Source of the DNA: Flavobacteriaceae bacterium
GTDB taxonomy: Bacteria; Bacteroidota; Bacteroidia; Flavobacteriales; Flavobacteriaceae
Length of the DNA stretch: 34,262 bases
NCBI GenBank assembly: GCA_024638165.1
Contig: JAHEKV010000007.1
Coordinates: forward strand, 1-34,262
Reading direction: 5' to 3'
Positions within the stretch are counted from its first letter, which is position 1; each line of letters starts with the position of its first letter. Position numbers and translations under genes: made by a program. Shown piece by piece: positions 1-9,827 of this stretch. Under the pieces are notes generated by a model that searched no databases, had not been told where the DNA came from, and saw nothing but the letters and a program-made list of their open reading frames with translations.

Positions 1-75
1 GCTAAAATCTAAAAATTATGTTAACATTCCAAGGGAAGCTATAGAATATGTACAGATTTCTTTCATTATTTATTG

Positions 76-103
76 AAAAAGCAATTCTGTAACTTGCTTT
101 TTT
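76..103. terminator. Probable intrinsic terminator of an upstream gene
   Basis: AAAAAGCAA (76-84) pairs with TTGCTTTTT (94-102) across a 9-base loop and runs into a T tract. The stem has few G-C pairs, but the A and T tails make it able to work in either direction. It probably ends a gene just left of the window. Confidence 0.5.
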
Positions 104-125
104 CTGTTCTTTATAATTTTTCTGG

Positions 126-155
126 CTGTCTTTCATAGACAATGAAATTTGACAG
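126..155. other. Bulged hairpin upstream of rpsL
   Basis: CTGTC (126-130) pairs with GACAG (151-155), and TTTCAT (131-136) pairs with ATGAAA (142-147). The loop is AGACA and there is a three-base bulge (TTT, 148-150) on the 3' side. The function is unknown. It lies upstream of the likely rpsL transcription start, so it would be in the rpsL leader only if a second promoter exists further upstream. Confidence 0.35.
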
Positions 156-330
156 ACATCTAATGGTCATTTAGTGAATCCTTCTTTTCTTGCATATATG
201 CTGCTTTGTTCGGGTTCGCAACGAAAACTAGTCTGTAATTATAATTATTCTGTTTTAGTGTAATTGGGGGAGAGGTTTTAGGTTCTGGAAGGAGCTAAAG
301 TCATTTAATTTCAAAAATCTTTTGCTTCGA

Positions 331-361
331 TTTGATTTTCAATAATTAATGAATACATTTG
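331..361 (+). promoter_or_regulatory. Bacteroidetes-type promoter of the rpsL operon
   Basis: TTTG (331-334) and TACATTTG (354-361) are separated by 19 bases. This matches the Bacteroidetes -33 TTTG / -7 TAnnTTTG consensus and its usual spacing. The predicted leader to the rpsL ATG is about 28 bases. It is the best two-box promoter in the window and stands in front of the translation cluster. Confidence 0.8.
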
Positions 362-392
362 CAGCCCTAAAAATTAGGAGAAAACTAGAAGA

Positions 393-767
393 ATGCCAAC
401 AATTTCACAATTAGTAAGAAAAGGTAGACACTCGATTGCCAAGAAGAGCAAATCGGCTGCTTTGGATTCTTGTCCCCAACGTAGAGGTGTGTGTACACGT
501 GTGTATACCACCACGCCAAAGAAACCTAACTCAGCAATGAGAAAGGTAGCTAGGGTAAGATTAACCAACGGAAAAGAGGTTAACGCGTACATTCCAGGAG
601 AGGGACATAATCTCCAAGAGCACTCGATAGTATTGGTACGAGGTGGACGTGTTAAGGACTTACCTGGAGTTCGTTATCACATTGTTAGAGGAGCCCTTGA
701 CACCGCGGGTGTACAAGGTCGTACACAACGACGTTCAAAATACGGCGCAAAGCGTCCTAAAAAGTAG
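393..767 (+). CDS. rpsL: 30S ribosomal protein S12
   Basis: S12 belongs to the decoding centre of the small subunit. The 124-residue protein has the family's full length. The conserved loops [11 protein letters not shown] (about 39-49) and [11 protein letters not shown] (about 86-96) are present. Lys43 and Lys88, the positions usually changed in streptomycin-resistant mutants of other bacteria, are wild type here. It is the first gene of the cluster, 21 bases ahead of rpsG and about 30 bases behind a clear promoter. The ATG follows an A-rich stretch with no strong Shine-Dalgarno sequence, as usual for Bacteroidetes. Confidence 0.98.
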   Translation: MPTISQLVRKGRHSIAKKSKSAALDSCPQRRGVCTRVYTTTPKKPNSAMRKVARVRLTNGKEVNAYIPGEGHNLQEHSIVLVRGGRVKDLPGVRYHIVRGALDTAGVQGRTQRRSKYGAKRPKK

Positions 768-788
768 TTCTGAAAAGACGCAAGTACG

Positions 789-1265
789 ATGAGAAAAAGA
801 CAAGCAAAAAAACGTCCGATCCTTCCAGATCCTAGATTCGGAGATCAATTAGTTACACGTTTCGTTAATATGATGATGTGGGATGGTAAGAAATCTGTTG
901 CCTTCCGCATTTTTTACGATGCAATGGACATTGTAGATCAGAAAAAAACTGACGAAGAAAAATCAGCATTAGAGCTTTGGAAAGATGCTTTATCTAATGT
1001 GATGCCGCACGTAGAAGTACGTAGTCGTCGTGTTGGTGGAGCAACATTTCAGATTCCTATGCAAATTCGTCCTGATCGTAAAATTTCTACTGCTATGAAG
1101 TGGTTGATTAGTTATGCAAGAAAGCGTAATGAGAAGTCAATGGCTCAAAAATTAGCTTCTGAAATTCTTGCTGCGGCGAAAGAAGAAGGTGCTGCAGTTA
1201 AGAAGCGTATGGATACTCACAAAATGGCTGAGGCTAACAAAGCGTTCTCACACTTTAGATTCTAA
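789..1265 (+). CDS. rpsG: 30S ribosomal protein S7
   Basis: S7 is a primary 16S rRNA binder that organises the head of the small subunit near the exit site. The protein has 158 residues, a normal length. It shows the family's basic start ([11 protein letters not shown]) and the [16 protein letters not shown] segment (about 77-92). It lies between rpsL and fusA, with only 6 bases before fusA, so the three genes are surely co-transcribed as in the classical str operon. Confidence 0.98.
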   Translation: MRKRQAKKRPILPDPRFGDQLVTRFVNMMMWDGKKSVAFRIFYDAMDIVDQKKTDEEKSALELWKDALSNVMPHVEVRSRRVGGATFQIPMQIRPDRKISTAMKWLISYARKRNEKSMAQKLASEILAAAKEEGAAVKKRMDTHKMAEANKAFSHFRF

Positions 1266-1271
1266 TCAGAC

Positions 1272-3395
1272 ATGGCAAGAGATTTAAAATTCACTAGAAA
1301 TATAGGGATTGCTGCTCACATTGATGCAGGTAAAACAACTACCACTGAACGTATATTATTTTATACTGGGGTAAGTCACAAGATTGGTGAAGTTCACGAT
1401 GGTGCTGCTACCATGGACTGGATGGAACAAGAGCAGGAGAGAGGTATTACTATTACTTCTGCTGCAACTACTTGTACTTGGAATTTCCCAACAGAGAATG
1501 GTGAGCTTACTGATGATTCTAAAGGATATCATTTTAACATTATCGATACTCCCGGTCACGTTGACTTTACTGTTGAGGTGAACCGTTCGCTTCGTGTATT
1601 AGATGGTCTTGTATTCTTGTTTAGTGCGGTTGACGGTGTAGAGCCTCAATCAGAGACTAACTGGAGACTTGCAGATAATTACAAGGTACCTCGTATGGGG
1701 TTTGTCAACAAAATGGACCGTCAGGGTTCAAACTTTTTGGCAGTTTGTACTCAGGTTCGAGAGATGCTAAAGTCGAATGCTGTGCCGATCGTATTACCGA
1801 TTGGTGAAGAAGCTGATTTTAGAGGTATTGTTGACTTAGTTAAGAATCGTGCGATTGTATGGCATGATGATAATTTCGGATCAACCTTTGATGTCATCGA
1901 TATCCCTGCCGATATGGAAGACGAAGTTCGTCAATATCGCGCAGAGCTTATCGAAGCTGTTGCTGAGTATGACGAAAACTTAATGGAGAAATTCTTTGAA
2001 GACGAAGATTCTATTACAGAAGAAGAGGTACATGCTGCGCTTCGTGCTGCCGTTATGGACATGAGCATCATCCCAATGGTTTGTGGTTCTTCATTTAAGA
2101 ATAAAGGGGTTCAGTTCCTTCTTGATGCGGTTTGTCGTTATCTCCCTTCACCTCTAGATAAGGAGGCGATTGTAGGAACAAATCCGAACACTGATGAAGA
2201 GATTGCGCGTAAGCCAGATCCTAAAGAGCCGTTTTCAGCTCTAGCCTTTAAGATTGCAACTGATCCTTTTGTAGGCCGTTTGGCATTCTTCAGAGCTTAT
2301 TCGGGTACTCTAAATGCTGGTTCTTATGTTTTAAACAATCGTTCGGGTAACAAAGAACGTATTTCACGTATCTACCAAATGCACTCGAACAAGCAAAATG
2401 CGATTGATTCAATTTCTGCTGGTGATATCGGAGCTGCTGTTGGTTTTAAGGATATCAAAACGGGTGATACCCTTTCTGATGAAAAGAACCCAATCGTACT
2501 TGAAAGTATGGTTTTTCCTGATCCGGTAATCGGTATCGCTGTTGAGCCTAAGACCAAGGCTGACGTTGATAAATTAGGTATGGCTTTAGCTAAATTAGCT
2601 GAAGAAGATCCTACTTTCCAGGTGAAAACGGATGAGGCATCAGGCCAGACGATTATTTCTGGTATGGGTGAGCTTCACTTAGATATTATTGTAGACCGTT
2701 TACGTCGCGAGTTTAAAGTTGAGGTAAATCAAGGTCAACCACAGGTTGAATATAAAGAAGCAATTACTCAGAAAGCAGATCACCGTGAGGTTTACAAAAA
2801 GCAAACGGGTGGTCGTGGTAAGTTTGCGGATATCGTATTTACCATTGAGCCTGCTGAAGAAGGTAAATCAGGTCTTGAGTTTGTCAATGCAGTAAAAGGT
2901 GGTAACGTACCTAAAGAATTTATTCCTTCTGTTGAGAAAGGTTTCAAAGAGGCTATGAAGAATGGTCCTTTAGCTGGCTTCGAAATGGATAGTATGAAGA
3001 TTACGCTTAAAGATGGTTCTTTCCACCCAGTGGATTCGGATCAACTTTCTTTTGAACTAGCTGCTAAGCTTGGTTACAAAGAATCTGCACGTGCTGCTAA
3101 GGCTGTTATTCTTGAACCAATTATGAAGCTTGAGGTTTTAACTCCTGAAGAGAACATGGGTGATATCGTTGGAGACCTTAACCGTCGTCGCGGTCAAGTG
3201 AACTCAATGGATGATAGAGCTGGTTCTAAAGTAGTTAAGGCTTCTGTTCCACTTTCAGAAATGTTTGGATATGTAACTTCTTTACGTACCCTTTCTTCGG
3301 GTAGAGCTACTTCTACTATGGAGTTCTCGCACTATGCCGAAACACCTTCGAATATTTCTGAGGAAGTTATTAAGGCAACTAAAGGAGATAATTAA
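1272..3395 (+). CDS. fusA: Elongation factor G
   Basis: EF-G is the GTPase that drives tRNA-mRNA translocation and, with RRF, ribosome recycling. The 707-residue protein is full length. The G-domain motifs are clear: P-loop AHIDAGKTT (15-23), the G2 region ERGITI, DTPGH (G3) and NKMD (G4). Domains II-V follow, including [10 protein letters not shown] in domain IV and the C-terminal domain V. It sits between rpsG and rpsJ. No tuf gene follows, unlike the E. coli str operon, which fits Bacteroidetes gene order. Confidence 0.98.
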   Translation: MARDLKFTRNIGIAAHIDAGKTTTTERILFYTGVSHKIGEVHDGAATMDWMEQEQERGITITSAATTCTWNFPTENGELTDDSKGYHFNIIDTPGHVDFTVEVNRSLRVLDGLVFLFSAVDGVEPQSETNWRLADNYKVPRMGFVNKMDRQGSNFLAVCTQVREMLKSNAVPIVLPIGEEADFRGIVDLVKNRAIVWHDDNFGSTFDVIDIPADMEDEVRQYRAELIEAVAEYDENLMEKFFEDEDSITEEEVHAALRAAVMDMSIIPMVCGSSFKNKGVQFLLDAVCRYLPSPLDKEAIVGTNPNTDEEIARKPDPKEPFSALAFKIATDPFVGRLAFFRAYSGTLNAGSYVLNNRSGNKERISRIYQMHSNKQNAIDSISAGDIGAAVGFKDIKTGDTLSDEKNPIVLESMVFPDPVIGIAVEPKTKADVDKLGMALAKLAEEDPTFQVKTDEASGQTIISGMGELHLDIIVDRLRREFKVEVNQGQPQVEYKEAITQKADHREVYKKQTGGRGKFADIVFTIEPAEEGKSGLEFVNAVKGGNVPKEFIPSVEKGFKEAMKNGPLAGFEMDSMKITLKDGSFHPVDSDQLSFELAAKLGYKESARAAKAVILEPIMKLEVLTPEENMGDIVGDLNRRRGQVNSMDDRAGSKVVKASVPLSEMFGYVTSLRTLSSGRATSTMEFSHYAETPSNISEEVIKATKGDN

Positions 3396-3407
3396 TCTAT
3401 CAAAGCT

Positions 3408-3713
3408 ATGAGCCAAAAAATTAGAATTAAACTAAAATCATACGATCATAATTTGGTAGATAAATCTGCCGATAAGATTGTTAAGACAGTGAAAACAACT
3501 GGTGCTATTGTTACCGGTCCTATTCCACTGCCAACGAATAAAAAAATCTTTACTGTACTACGTTCTCCTCACGTGAACAAAAAGTCTCGTGAGCAGTTTC
3601 AGTTAAGCTCTTACAAGAGACTTCTAGATATCTACAGTTCATCTTCGAAAACGATTGATGCGCTTATGAAGCTAGAATTGCCTAGTGGAGTTGAGGTAGA
3701 GATTAAAGTGTAA
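3408..3713 (+). CDS. rpsJ: 30S ribosomal protein S10
   Basis: S10 is a small-subunit head protein and, as NusE, a partner of NusB in antitermination. It has 101 residues, a normal length. It shows the conserved [10 protein letters not shown] start (about 5-14) and the GPIPLPTNK loop (about 38-46). It follows fusA after 12 bases. A 132-base gap with three hairpins separates it from rplC, so S10 may be expressed in a different amount from the genes downstream. Confidence 0.98.
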   Translation: MSQKIRIKLKSYDHNLVDKSADKIVKTVKTTGAIVTGPIPLPTNKKIFTVLRSPHVNKKSREQFQLSSYKRLLDIYSSSSKTIDALMKLELPSGVEVEIKV

Positions 3714-3845
3714 TTATAATCGAGCCTTTGTGCTCGTGACATGTCTCAAACGAGGGTTTGAGAAAAACGGTAATAGAAAAGTTCTGGGTCAGGGTTTTTC
3801 TTGACCCAAATTTTTTAAAAAAGTATTAATAATTAAATAAATAGT
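3714..3845 (+). promoter_or_regulatory. Structured rpsJ-rplC leader, candidate attenuator
   Basis: Three hairpins stand in a row. The first is CGAGC (3721-3725) with GCTCG (3732-3736). The second is TCTCAAA (3744-3750) with TTTGAGA (3757-3763), loop CGAGGG. The third is TGGGTCA (3785-3791) with TGACCCA (3802-3808), followed by AAATTTTTT, which looks like an intrinsic terminator. CTCG in the 3' arm of the first could instead pair with CGAG in the loop of the second. No TAnnTTTG box was found before rplC, so rplC onward probably depends on read-through past the third hairpin. Control by L4 (rplD, second gene downstream) is inferred from the E. coli S10 operon; it is not shown here. Confidence 0.6.
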
Positions 3846-4466
3846 ATGTCTGGGTTAATTGGAAAAAAGATCGGCATGACTAGCATTTTTGACGAGAATG
3901 GGAAGAATATTCCTTGTACCGTTATTCAGGCTGGACCATGCGTGGTTACCCAAGTCAGAACCGAAGAGGTTGACGGGTATGATGCACTTCAACTCGGTTT
4001 CGATGACAAGGCAGAAAAACGTGCTTCAAAGGCTGAAATTGGTCATGCCAAAAAAGCGGGTACTTCTCCTAAGAAAAAGCTCATCGAATTCCGATTTTTT
4101 GAAAATGGTAAATATGGTATTGGTGATACCATCGATGTAACGCTATTCCAAGAAGGAGAGTTTGTCGATGTTATTGGTACTTCTAAAGGGAAAGGTTTCC
4201 AAGGAGTTGTTAAACGTCACGGTTTTGCCGGTGTAGGTCAGTCTACACACGGTCAGCACAACCGTTTACGTGCTCCTGGTTCTATTGGTGCCGCTTCTTA
4301 TCCTGCAAGAGTATTCAAAGGAATGCGTATGGCTGGAAGAATGGGTGGTGATCAAGTAACGGTTCAGAACCTACGAGTAGTTAAAGTTCTTCCTGAGAAG
4401 AATGTGCTTGTTGTTAAAGGTTGTGTGCCTGGTCATAAAAATGCATACGTAACAATCGAGAAGTAA
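3846..4466 (+). CDS. rplC: 50S ribosomal protein L3
   Basis: L3 is an early-assembly large-subunit protein that reaches toward the peptidyl-transferase centre. It has 206 residues, a normal length. It starts [15 protein letters not shown] and keeps the conserved central segment [18 protein letters not shown] (about 133-150), the extension that contacts 23S rRNA. Its TAA stop shares one base with the ATG of rplD, so the two are translationally coupled. It is the first gene after the structured gap. Confidence 0.98.
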   Translation: MSGLIGKKIGMTSIFDENGKNIPCTVIQAGPCVVTQVRTEEVDGYDALQLGFDDKAEKRASKAEIGHAKKAGTSPKKKLIEFRFFENGKYGIGDTIDVTLFQEGEFVDVIGTSKGKGFQGVVKRHGFAGVGQSTHGQHNRLRAPGSIGAASYPARVFKGMRMAGRMGGDQVTVQNLRVVKVLPEKNVLVVKGCVPGHKNAYVTIEK

Positions 4467-5095
4467 TGAAAGTAGCAGTATTAGATCGTAACGGAAAAGA
4501 AACCGGTCGTAGCGTAGAGCTTTCGAACGATATTTTTGGTTTTGAACCAAATGAGCATGCTATTTATTTAGATGTGAAGCAATACCTAGCGCATCAGCGT
4601 CAGGGTAATCACAAGGCTAAAGAGCGTGCAGAGATTGCTGGTAGTACCAGAAAAATTAAAAAGCAAAAAGGAACGGGTACTGCACGTGCTGGTTCTATTA
4701 AGTCTCCTGTATTTAGAGGAGGTGGTAGAATTTTTGGACCAAGACCTCATGGTTATGACCAAAAATTGAATAAAAACGTCAAGCGTATTGCACGTAGATC
4801 AGCGTTAAGTCTGAAGGCAAAAGAGAATTCACTAATGGTTATTGAGGACCTTGCATTTGATGCCCCAAAGACGAAGGATTTCATCTCAGTTTTGGAATCA
4901 CTTGGTATTCAAGCTAAAAAGTCGCTTTTTGTCTTGGCTGACGCTAACAAAAACGTATATTTGTCGTCTCGTAATTTAGAGCTGTCTAAAGTTGTAACTA
5001 GCTCAGAATTAAATACTTACAGTATTATTAATGCTGCAAATGTTGTTCTCTCTGAGAGTGCAATCGAGGCTATTGAAACCAATTTAAACAAATAA
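4466..5095 (+). CDS. rplD: 50S ribosomal protein L4
   Basis: L4 lines part of the peptide exit tunnel. The 209 residues show the conserved tunnel loop KQKGTGTARAGS followed by FRGGGRIFGPRPH (about 69-95). The start overlaps the rplC stop by one base. In E. coli L4 represses its own operon by binding the leader RNA. That is the reason to examine the hairpins 650 bases upstream, but no L4 binding site has been demonstrated here. Confidence 0.98.
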   Translation: MKVAVLDRNGKETGRSVELSNDIFGFEPNEHAIYLDVKQYLAHQRQGNHKAKERAEIAGSTRKIKKQKGTGTARAGSIKSPVFRGGGRIFGPRPHGYDQKLNKNVKRIARRSALSLKAKENSLMVIEDLAFDAPKTKDFISVLESLGIQAKKSLFVLADANKNVYLSSRNLELSKVVTSSELNTYSIINAANVVLSESAIEAIETNLNK

Positions 5096-5102
5096 TTGAG
5101 GT

Positions 5103-5393
5103 ATGAGTATTCTTATTAAGCCCATTATTACTGAAAAGTTAAGTGCTGAAGGCGAGCTTTTCAATCGTTATGGTTTCTATGTAGATCCTAAGGCAAATAA
5201 AATCCAGATCAAGGAAGCGGTTGAGTCTACTTACGGTGTTACCGTAGATAAGGTTAGAACTCAAATTTATGCTGCAGAGCGTAAAACACGTTATACTAAA
5301 ACTGGAATTCAGCACGGTAAGACAAACCTTTTAAAGAAGGCTATTGTTCAGGTTGCTGAAGGTGAAGTAATTGATATTTACAGTAATCTATAA
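5103..5393 (+). CDS. rplW: 50S ribosomal protein L23
   Basis: L23 sits at the mouth of the exit tunnel and docks trigger factor and the signal recognition particle. It has 96 residues, normal for the family. The opening LIKPIITEKL and the VDKVRTQIYAAERKTRYTK segment are typical. It is placed between rplD (7-base gap) and rplB (9-base gap). Confidence 0.97.
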   Translation: MSILIKPIITEKLSAEGELFNRYGFYVDPKANKIQIKEAVESTYGVTVDKVRTQIYAAERKTRYTKTGIQHGKTNLLKKAIVQVAEGEVIDIYSNL

Positions 5394-5402
5394 TATACTG
5401 AA

Positions 5403-6224
5403 ATGGCTGTTAGAAAATTAAAACCGATTACACCGGGACAACGTTTTAAGGTTGTCAATGGTTTTGATGCGATTACCGCGTCTAAGCCGGAGAAAAGCCT
5501 TTTAGCTCCCCTAAAAAAATCGGGTGGACGTAATTCAGACGGTAAGATGACTGCTTCACACAGAGGTGGAGGTCACAAACGTCGTTACCGTATTATTGAT
5601 TTCAAAAGAACTAAAGAGGGTGCTGCTGAAGTACTTTCTGTTGAGTACGATCCGAACAGATCCGCTTTTATCGCTTTAGTTCAATATGCAGACGGTGAAA
5701 AGCGTTATGTTATTGCTCAAAATGGATTAGAAGTTGGATCTTCAATCCAGGCAGGTGAAGGAGCTACCCCAGATGTTGGAAATGCTCTTAAGCTGAAGGA
5801 TATTCCTCTAGGTACGATTATTTCTTGTATTGAACTGCGCCCTGAACAGGGTGCCGTTATGGCACGTAGCGCTGGTTCTTTCGCTCAATTAATGGCGAAG
5901 GATGGTAAGTTTGTAACGATTAAACTGCCTTCAGGAGAGACTCGTTTGATTCTTGCAGAATGTATGGCTACTATCGGAGCTATTTCTAATTCAGATCACC
6001 AGTTGATTGTTTCAGGTAAGGCTGGTAGAAGCCGTTGGTTAGGCCGACGTCCACGTACAAGACCTGTTGTTATGAACCCTGTCGATCACCCAATGGGTGG
6101 TGGTGAAGGTCGTGCTTCAGGAGGTCACCCAAGATCTAAAAATGGTATTCCTGCTAAAGGTTATAGAACTCGTTCTAAGACTAAGGATAGCAACAGATAT
6201 ATTGTAGAACGAAGAAAGAAATAA
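5403..6224 (+). CDS. rplB: 50S ribosomal protein L2
   Basis: L2 is a core 23S rRNA-binding protein needed for subunit association and peptidyl-transferase assembly. It has 273 residues, full length. The universally conserved His229 lies in [14 protein letters not shown]. The N-terminal [12 protein letters not shown] segment (52-63) is also intact. The second histidine of the common PVDHPHGGGEG version is Met here. Confidence 0.98.
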   Translation: MAVRKLKPITPGQRFKVVNGFDAITASKPEKSLLAPLKKSGGRNSDGKMTASHRGGGHKRRYRIIDFKRTKEGAAEVLSVEYDPNRSAFIALVQYADGEKRYVIAQNGLEVGSSIQAGEGATPDVGNALKLKDIPLGTIISCIELRPEQGAVMARSAGSFAQLMAKDGKFVTIKLPSGETRLILAECMATIGAISNSDHQLIVSGKAGRSRWLGRRPRTRPVVMNPVDHPMGGGEGRASGGHPRSKNGIPAKGYRTRSKTKDSNRYIVERRKK

Positions 6225-6229
6225 GATAG

Positions 6230-6508
6230 ATGGCACGTTCACTAAAAAAAGGTCCTTTTATTCATCATAGTCTTGAAAAGAAAGTTCAGGCTAATGTTGA
6301 ATCAGGAAAGACTACAGTTATCAAAACTTGGTCTAGAGCTTCAATGATTTCACCTGATATGGTAGGTCAAACTATTGCGGTTCACAATGGAAAGCAATTT
6401 GTTCCTGTTTACGTTACTGAGAACATGGTGGGTCACAAATTAGGTGAGTTTTCACCGACCCGTTCGTTTAGAGGTCACGCAGGTGCAAAAAACAAAGGTA
6501 AAAAGTAA
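6230..6508 (+). CDS. rpsS: 30S ribosomal protein S19
   Basis: S19 pairs with S13 in the small-subunit head. It has 92 residues. [11 protein letters not shown] at the start and the [16 protein letters not shown] segment near the end are diagnostic. It lies 5 bases after rplB and 7 before rplV. Confidence 0.98.
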   Translation: MARSLKKGPFIHHSLEKKVQANVESGKTTVIKTWSRASMISPDMVGQTIAVHNGKQFVPVYVTENMVGHKLGEFSPTRSFRGHAGAKNKGKK

Positions 6509-6515
6509 TTAAGCT

Positions 6516-6926
6516 ATGGGAGTTCGTAAAAAACAAATGGCTGAGAGAATTAAAGAGGAGCGCAAGCAAATTGCTTTTGCCCGTCTGAATGATTTTCCAA
6601 CCTCACCTAGAAAGATGCGCCTTGTTGCCGACTTAATTCGTGGTAAAGAAATCGAATTAGCTCTAGCTACCTTAAAGTTTAGTACTAAGGCGGCTTCTAA
6701 GCCACTAGAAAAGCTTCTTTTATCTGCGATTGCAAACTGGGAGGCTAAGAACCAGGATGCGTCTCTAGAAGAGGCTTCTTTAATCGTCAAAGAAATCCGT
6801 GTAGACGGTGGTACGATGTTAAAGCGTTTACAGACTGCACCACAGGGTCGTGCGCACCGTATCCGCAAAAGATCAAATCATGTAACCTTAGTATTAGGTT
6901 CTAATAATAACGCAGCTAGCAACTAA
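6516..6926 (+). CDS. rplV: 50S ribosomal protein L22
   Basis: L22 contributes a beta-hairpin to the exit tunnel. The 136 residues are somewhat longer than the E. coli protein (110), because of an N-terminal extension of about 25 residues before [20 protein letters not shown]. The tunnel hairpin [17 protein letters not shown] (about 105-121) is intact. There is one base between its stop and the rpsC start. Confidence 0.97.
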   Translation: MGVRKKQMAERIKEERKQIAFARLNDFPTSPRKMRLVADLIRGKEIELALATLKFSTKAASKPLEKLLLSAIANWEAKNQDASLEEASLIVKEIRVDGGTMLKRLQTAPQGRAHRIRKRSNHVTLVLGSNNNAASN

Positions 6927-6927
6927 T

Positions 6928-7650
6928 ATGGGACAGAAAACTAATCCAATTGGAAATCGCTTAGGTATTATCCGTGGCTGGGAATCAAACTGGTACGGTG
7001 GTAACGATTACGGTGATAAACTTGCAGAGGATGATAAAATCCGCAAGTACGTAATGGCTCGCTTAGCTAAGGCTAGCGTTTCACGTGTTATCATTGAGAG
7101 AACCCTAAAACTAGTTACAATAACTATAACAACTGCTCGTCCTGGTATCATTATCGGTAAAGGAGGGCAAGAGGTTGATAAATTGAAAGAAGAGCTTAAG
7201 AAGATCACAGGGAAAGATGTTCAGATCAACATTCATGAGATCAAGCGTCCTGAGCTAGATGCAAATCTAGTTGCGGCTTCTATTGCACGTCAAATTGAAA
7301 ACCGTATCTCTTATCGTCGAGCTATCAAAATGGCTGTTGCTTCTGCTATTCGAATGAATGCTGAAGGTATTAAGATCATGATCTCGGGTCGTTTGAATGG
7401 TGCTGAAATGGCTCGTTCAGAATCATATAAAGAGGGTCGTATTCCTCTATCTACTTTTCGTGCAGATGTAGATTACGCTCTTGAAGAGGCTCACACAACT
7501 TACGGTCGTCTTGGAATCAAGGTATGGATCATGAAAGGTGAGGTTTATGGAAAGAGAGAGTTATCTCCATTAGTTGGCCTTTCAACTAACTCGGGAAGTG
7601 GTAAATCATCAAAACAAGATGGTGCTGCAAAGCGTCGTCGTAGAAAGTAA
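6928..7650 (+). CDS. rpsC: 30S ribosomal protein S3
   Basis: S3 is a small-subunit head protein at the mRNA entry channel. It has 240 residues. It starts [13 protein letters not shown] and has the KH-domain GxxG loop GKGG (77-80) within PGIIIGKGG. The C-terminal S3 domain (about 120-210) ends in a very basic tail (KRRRRK). It starts one base after the rplV stop. Confidence 0.98.
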   Translation: MGQKTNPIGNRLGIIRGWESNWYGGNDYGDKLAEDDKIRKYVMARLAKASVSRVIIERTLKLVTITITTARPGIIIGKGGQEVDKLKEELKKITGKDVQINIHEIKRPELDANLVAASIARQIENRISYRRAIKMAVASAIRMNAEGIKIMISGRLNGAEMARSESYKEGRIPLSTFRADVDYALEEAHTTYGRLGIKVWIMKGEVYGKRELSPLVGLSTNSGSGKSSKQDGAAKRRRRK

Positions 7651-7670
7651 TATAAAGTAGAAGAAGGATT

Positions 7671-8093
7671 ATGTTACAGCCAAAAAGAACCAAATTTCGC
7701 AAAGCCCAGAAGGGCCGCATGAAAGGAATTTCACAACGTGGCCATCAGCTTTCGAATGGAATGTTTGGTATTAAATCGTTAGACTCAAAGTTTATTACTT
7801 CACGTCAGATTGAGGCAGCTCGTATTGCAGCGACTCGTTACATGAAGCGTCAAGGTCAACTTTGGATTAAAATTTTCCCAGACAAGCCTATTACCAAGAA
7901 ACCTCTAGAGGTACGTATGGGTAAAGGTAAAGGTGCTCCTGAGTATTGGGTAGCAGTTGTTAAACCCGGACGTATAATGTTTGAAGTTGCAGGTGTTCCT
8001 AAAGAGGTAGCAGAAGAGGCATTACGTCTTGCTGCTCAGAAACTACCATGTAGAACTAAATTTATTGTTGCACGTGACTTCGTTGCAGAATAA
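7671..8093 (+). CDS. rplP: 50S ribosomal protein L16
   Basis: L16 lies near the A-site tRNA and helps order the peptidyl-transferase centre. It has 140 residues. The [19 protein letters not shown] start and the [20 protein letters not shown] segment (about 81-100) are family hallmarks. A 20-base gap precedes it. Confidence 0.98.
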   Translation: MLQPKRTKFRKAQKGRMKGISQRGHQLSNGMFGIKSLDSKFITSRQIEAARIAATRYMKRQGQLWIKIFPDKPITKKPLEVRMGKGKGAPEYWVAVVKPGRIMFEVAGVPKEVAEEALRLAAQKLPCRTKFIVARDFVAE

Positions 8094-8107
8094 AATTGAT
8101 CGTTGAT

Positions 8108-8299
8108 ATGAAACAGTCGGAAATCATAGAATTATCAGTAGAAGATTTGAAAGCTAAGCTTGCTTCACTGAAAAAGGAGTTGTCAGATTTATCATTAGGA
8201 CACTCTGTTTCTCCGTTAGAGAATCCATTAGTTCTTCGTTCAACACGTAGAACTATTGCCCGAATCTCTACTGAATTGTCTAAAAGAGAATTACAATAA
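8108..8299 (+). CDS. rpmC: 50S ribosomal protein L29
   Basis: L29 is a small helical protein beside L23 at the exit-tunnel mouth. It has 63 residues when started at ATG 8108 (MKQSEIIELSVEDL). An in-frame TTG at 8096 would add four residues (MIVD), but the family starts at the KQSEI segment, so ATG is preferred. The RSTRRTIARISTEL end is typical. Confidence 0.96.
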   Translation: MKQSEIIELSVEDLKAKLASLKKELSDLSLGHSVSPLENPLVLRSTRRTIARISTELSKRELQ

Positions 8300-8311
8300 C
8301 GGCCTGGCCTT

Positions 8312-8569
8312 ATGGAAAATAGAAACTTAAGAAAAGAAAGAATTGGTGTTGTCACTAGTAACAAAATGGAGAAGTCTATTGTTGTTTCTGAGGTGAAACG
8401 TGTTAAGCACCCTATGTACGGTAAGTTCGTACTTAAGACCAAGAAGTATGTAGCGCATGATGAGAAGAATGATTGTAATGAGGGCGATACAGTAAAGATC
8501 ATGGAAACTCGACCATTGAGTAAGCGTAAATGCTGGAGATTGGTCGAAATTATTGAACGAGCTAAGTAA
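8312..8569 (+). CDS. rpsQ: 30S ribosomal protein S17
   Basis: S17 is a primary 16S rRNA binder with an OB fold. It has 85 residues. The opening [20 protein letters not shown] and the [20 protein letters not shown] end are diagnostic. It is between rpmC and rplN, with a 6-base gap to rplN. Confidence 0.97.
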   Translation: MENRNLRKERIGVVTSNKMEKSIVVSEVKRVKHPMYGKFVLKTKKYVAHDEKNDCNEGDTVKIMETRPLSKRKCWRLVEIIERAK

Positions 8570-8575
8570 TTAGGG

Positions 8576-8944
8576 ATGGTACAACAAGAATCAAGATTAA
8601 GAGTTGCTGACAACACTGGTGCCAAAGAGGTACTTACTATTCGTGTTTTAGGTGGAACTAAGCGTCGTTATGCTTCGCTTGGAGACAAGATTGTAGTTAC
8701 TGTTAAAGAAGCTACGCCAAACGGGAGCGTTAAAAAAGGTACCGTTTCTAAAGCAGTTGTAGTTCGCACTAAGAAAGAGGTTAGACGTCCAGATGGATCG
8801 TATATCCGTTTTGATGATAATGCATGTGTTTTATTAAATGCTACTGGAGAAATGAGAGGTACTCGTGTTTTTGGTCCAGTTGCAAGAGAATTACGTGATC
8901 GTCAATTCATGAAGATTGTTTCATTAGCCCCTGAGGTGCTTTAA
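8576..8944 (+). CDS. rplN: 50S ribosomal protein L14
   Basis: L14 forms inter-subunit bridges and contacts L19. It has 122 residues, exactly typical. It starts [18 protein letters not shown] and ends [14 protein letters not shown]-like (here [14 protein letters not shown]). It marks the start of the spc-type half of the cluster, with no promoter or break in front. Confidence 0.98.
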   Translation: MVQQESRLRVADNTGAKEVLTIRVLGGTKRRYASLGDKIVVTVKEATPNGSVKKGTVSKAVVVRTKKEVRRPDGSYIRFDDNACVLLNATGEMRGTRVFGPVARELRDRQFMKIVSLAPEVL

Positions 8945-8956
8945 TCTTACGAAGAA

Positions 8957-9271
8957 ATGATAAAGTTAAAATTAAAAGTAGGAGATAAGGTTCAAGTAAC
9001 TGCTGGAGAACACAAAGGTGCTCAAGGAACCATTGTTTCCCTAGATAAGGTGAAGAACCGTGCTATTGTTGAAGGTGTAAACTTAGTTTCTAAGCACCAG
9101 AAGCCTAGCTCAAGTAATCCACAAGGAGGTATTGTACAGAAAGAAGCACCTATTCATATTTCGAACCTTTCACTTCTTGATCCTAAAGATGGATCTCCGA
9201 CACGTGTTGGTTATGAAGTGCGTGATGGTAAGAAAGTTCGTGTTTCTAAAAAATCAAACGAAGTATTATAA
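8957..9271 (+). CDS. rplX: 50S ribosomal protein L24
   Basis: L24 is an assembly-initiating 23S rRNA binder. It has 104 residues. An N-terminal KOW motif (about 7-35, including [19 protein letters not shown]) is followed by the [14 protein letters not shown] segment. The gap to rplE is 3 bases. Confidence 0.97.
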   Translation: MIKLKLKVGDKVQVTAGEHKGAQGTIVSLDKVKNRAIVEGVNLVSKHQKPSSSNPQGGIVQKEAPIHISNLSLLDPKDGSPTRVGYEVRDGKKVRVSKKSNEVL

Positions 9272-9274
9272 GCC

Positions 9275-9826
9275 ATGGAATATACTCCAAGATTAAAACA
9301 AGAATATTCTGATCGAATCGTTTCTGCGTTGAGCGAACAATTCAATTACAAAAATGTAATGATGGTTCCTAAACTAGAGAAGATTGTTATTAGTAGAGGT
9401 GTAGGTGCTGCTGTAGCTGACAAAAAGTTAGTTGATCAAGCGGTGGAAGAGCTTACGACTATTTCAGGTCAGAAAGCAATTGCTACCATTTCTAAGAAAG
9501 ACGTTGCTTCATTTAAGCTTCGTAAGGGAATGCCTATTGGAACGAAGGTTACTCTTCGTGGAGAGCGTATGTATGAATTTTTAGATCGTTTGATTACTGT
9601 TGCACTTCCACGTGTACGTGATTTTCAAGGAATCAAATCTACTGGATTTGATGGTCGTGGTAACTACAATTTAGGAGTTACTGAGCAAATCATCTTCCCA
9701 GAAATTAACATCGATAAAATCAATCGAATTAACGGTATGGATATCACTTTCGTGACAAGTGCCGGAACTGATAACGAGGCTCAAGCCTTATTAACTGAAT
9801 TAGGTCTACCGTTTAAAAAGAATTAG
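9275..9826 (+). CDS. rplE: 50S ribosomal protein L5
   Basis: L5 binds 5S rRNA and sits in the central protuberance. It has 183 residues, normal length. [11 protein letters not shown] near the start, [18 protein letters not shown] (about 76-93) and [19 protein letters not shown] (about 111-129) are conserved. The rpsN start follows one base after its stop. Confidence 0.98.
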   Translation: MEYTPRLKQEYSDRIVSALSEQFNYKNVMMVPKLEKIVISRGVGAAVADKKLVDQAVEELTTISGQKAIATISKKDVASFKLRKGMPIGTKVTLRGERMYEFLDRLITVALPRVRDFQGIKSTGFDGRGNYNLGVTEQIIFPEINIDKINRINGMDITFVTSAGTDNEAQALLTELGLPFKKN

Positions 9827-9827
9827 T

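Larger units (their letters stand above)
1..330. other. Gene-free region upstream of rpsL
   Basis: No convincing coding region is seen on either strand. The stretch is very AT-rich and holds two hairpins, listed separately, and then the approach to the rpsL promoter. The first hairpin probably ends an upstream gene that lies outside the window. Confidence 0.6.

Noticed and set aside
374-592. Open frame on the minus strand over rpsL, and many similar ones over the ribosomal genes (for example 6509-6868, 8062-8625, 14582-14809)
   Set aside because: They lie wholly or mostly inside clear ribosomal-protein genes on the other strand and show no family features.
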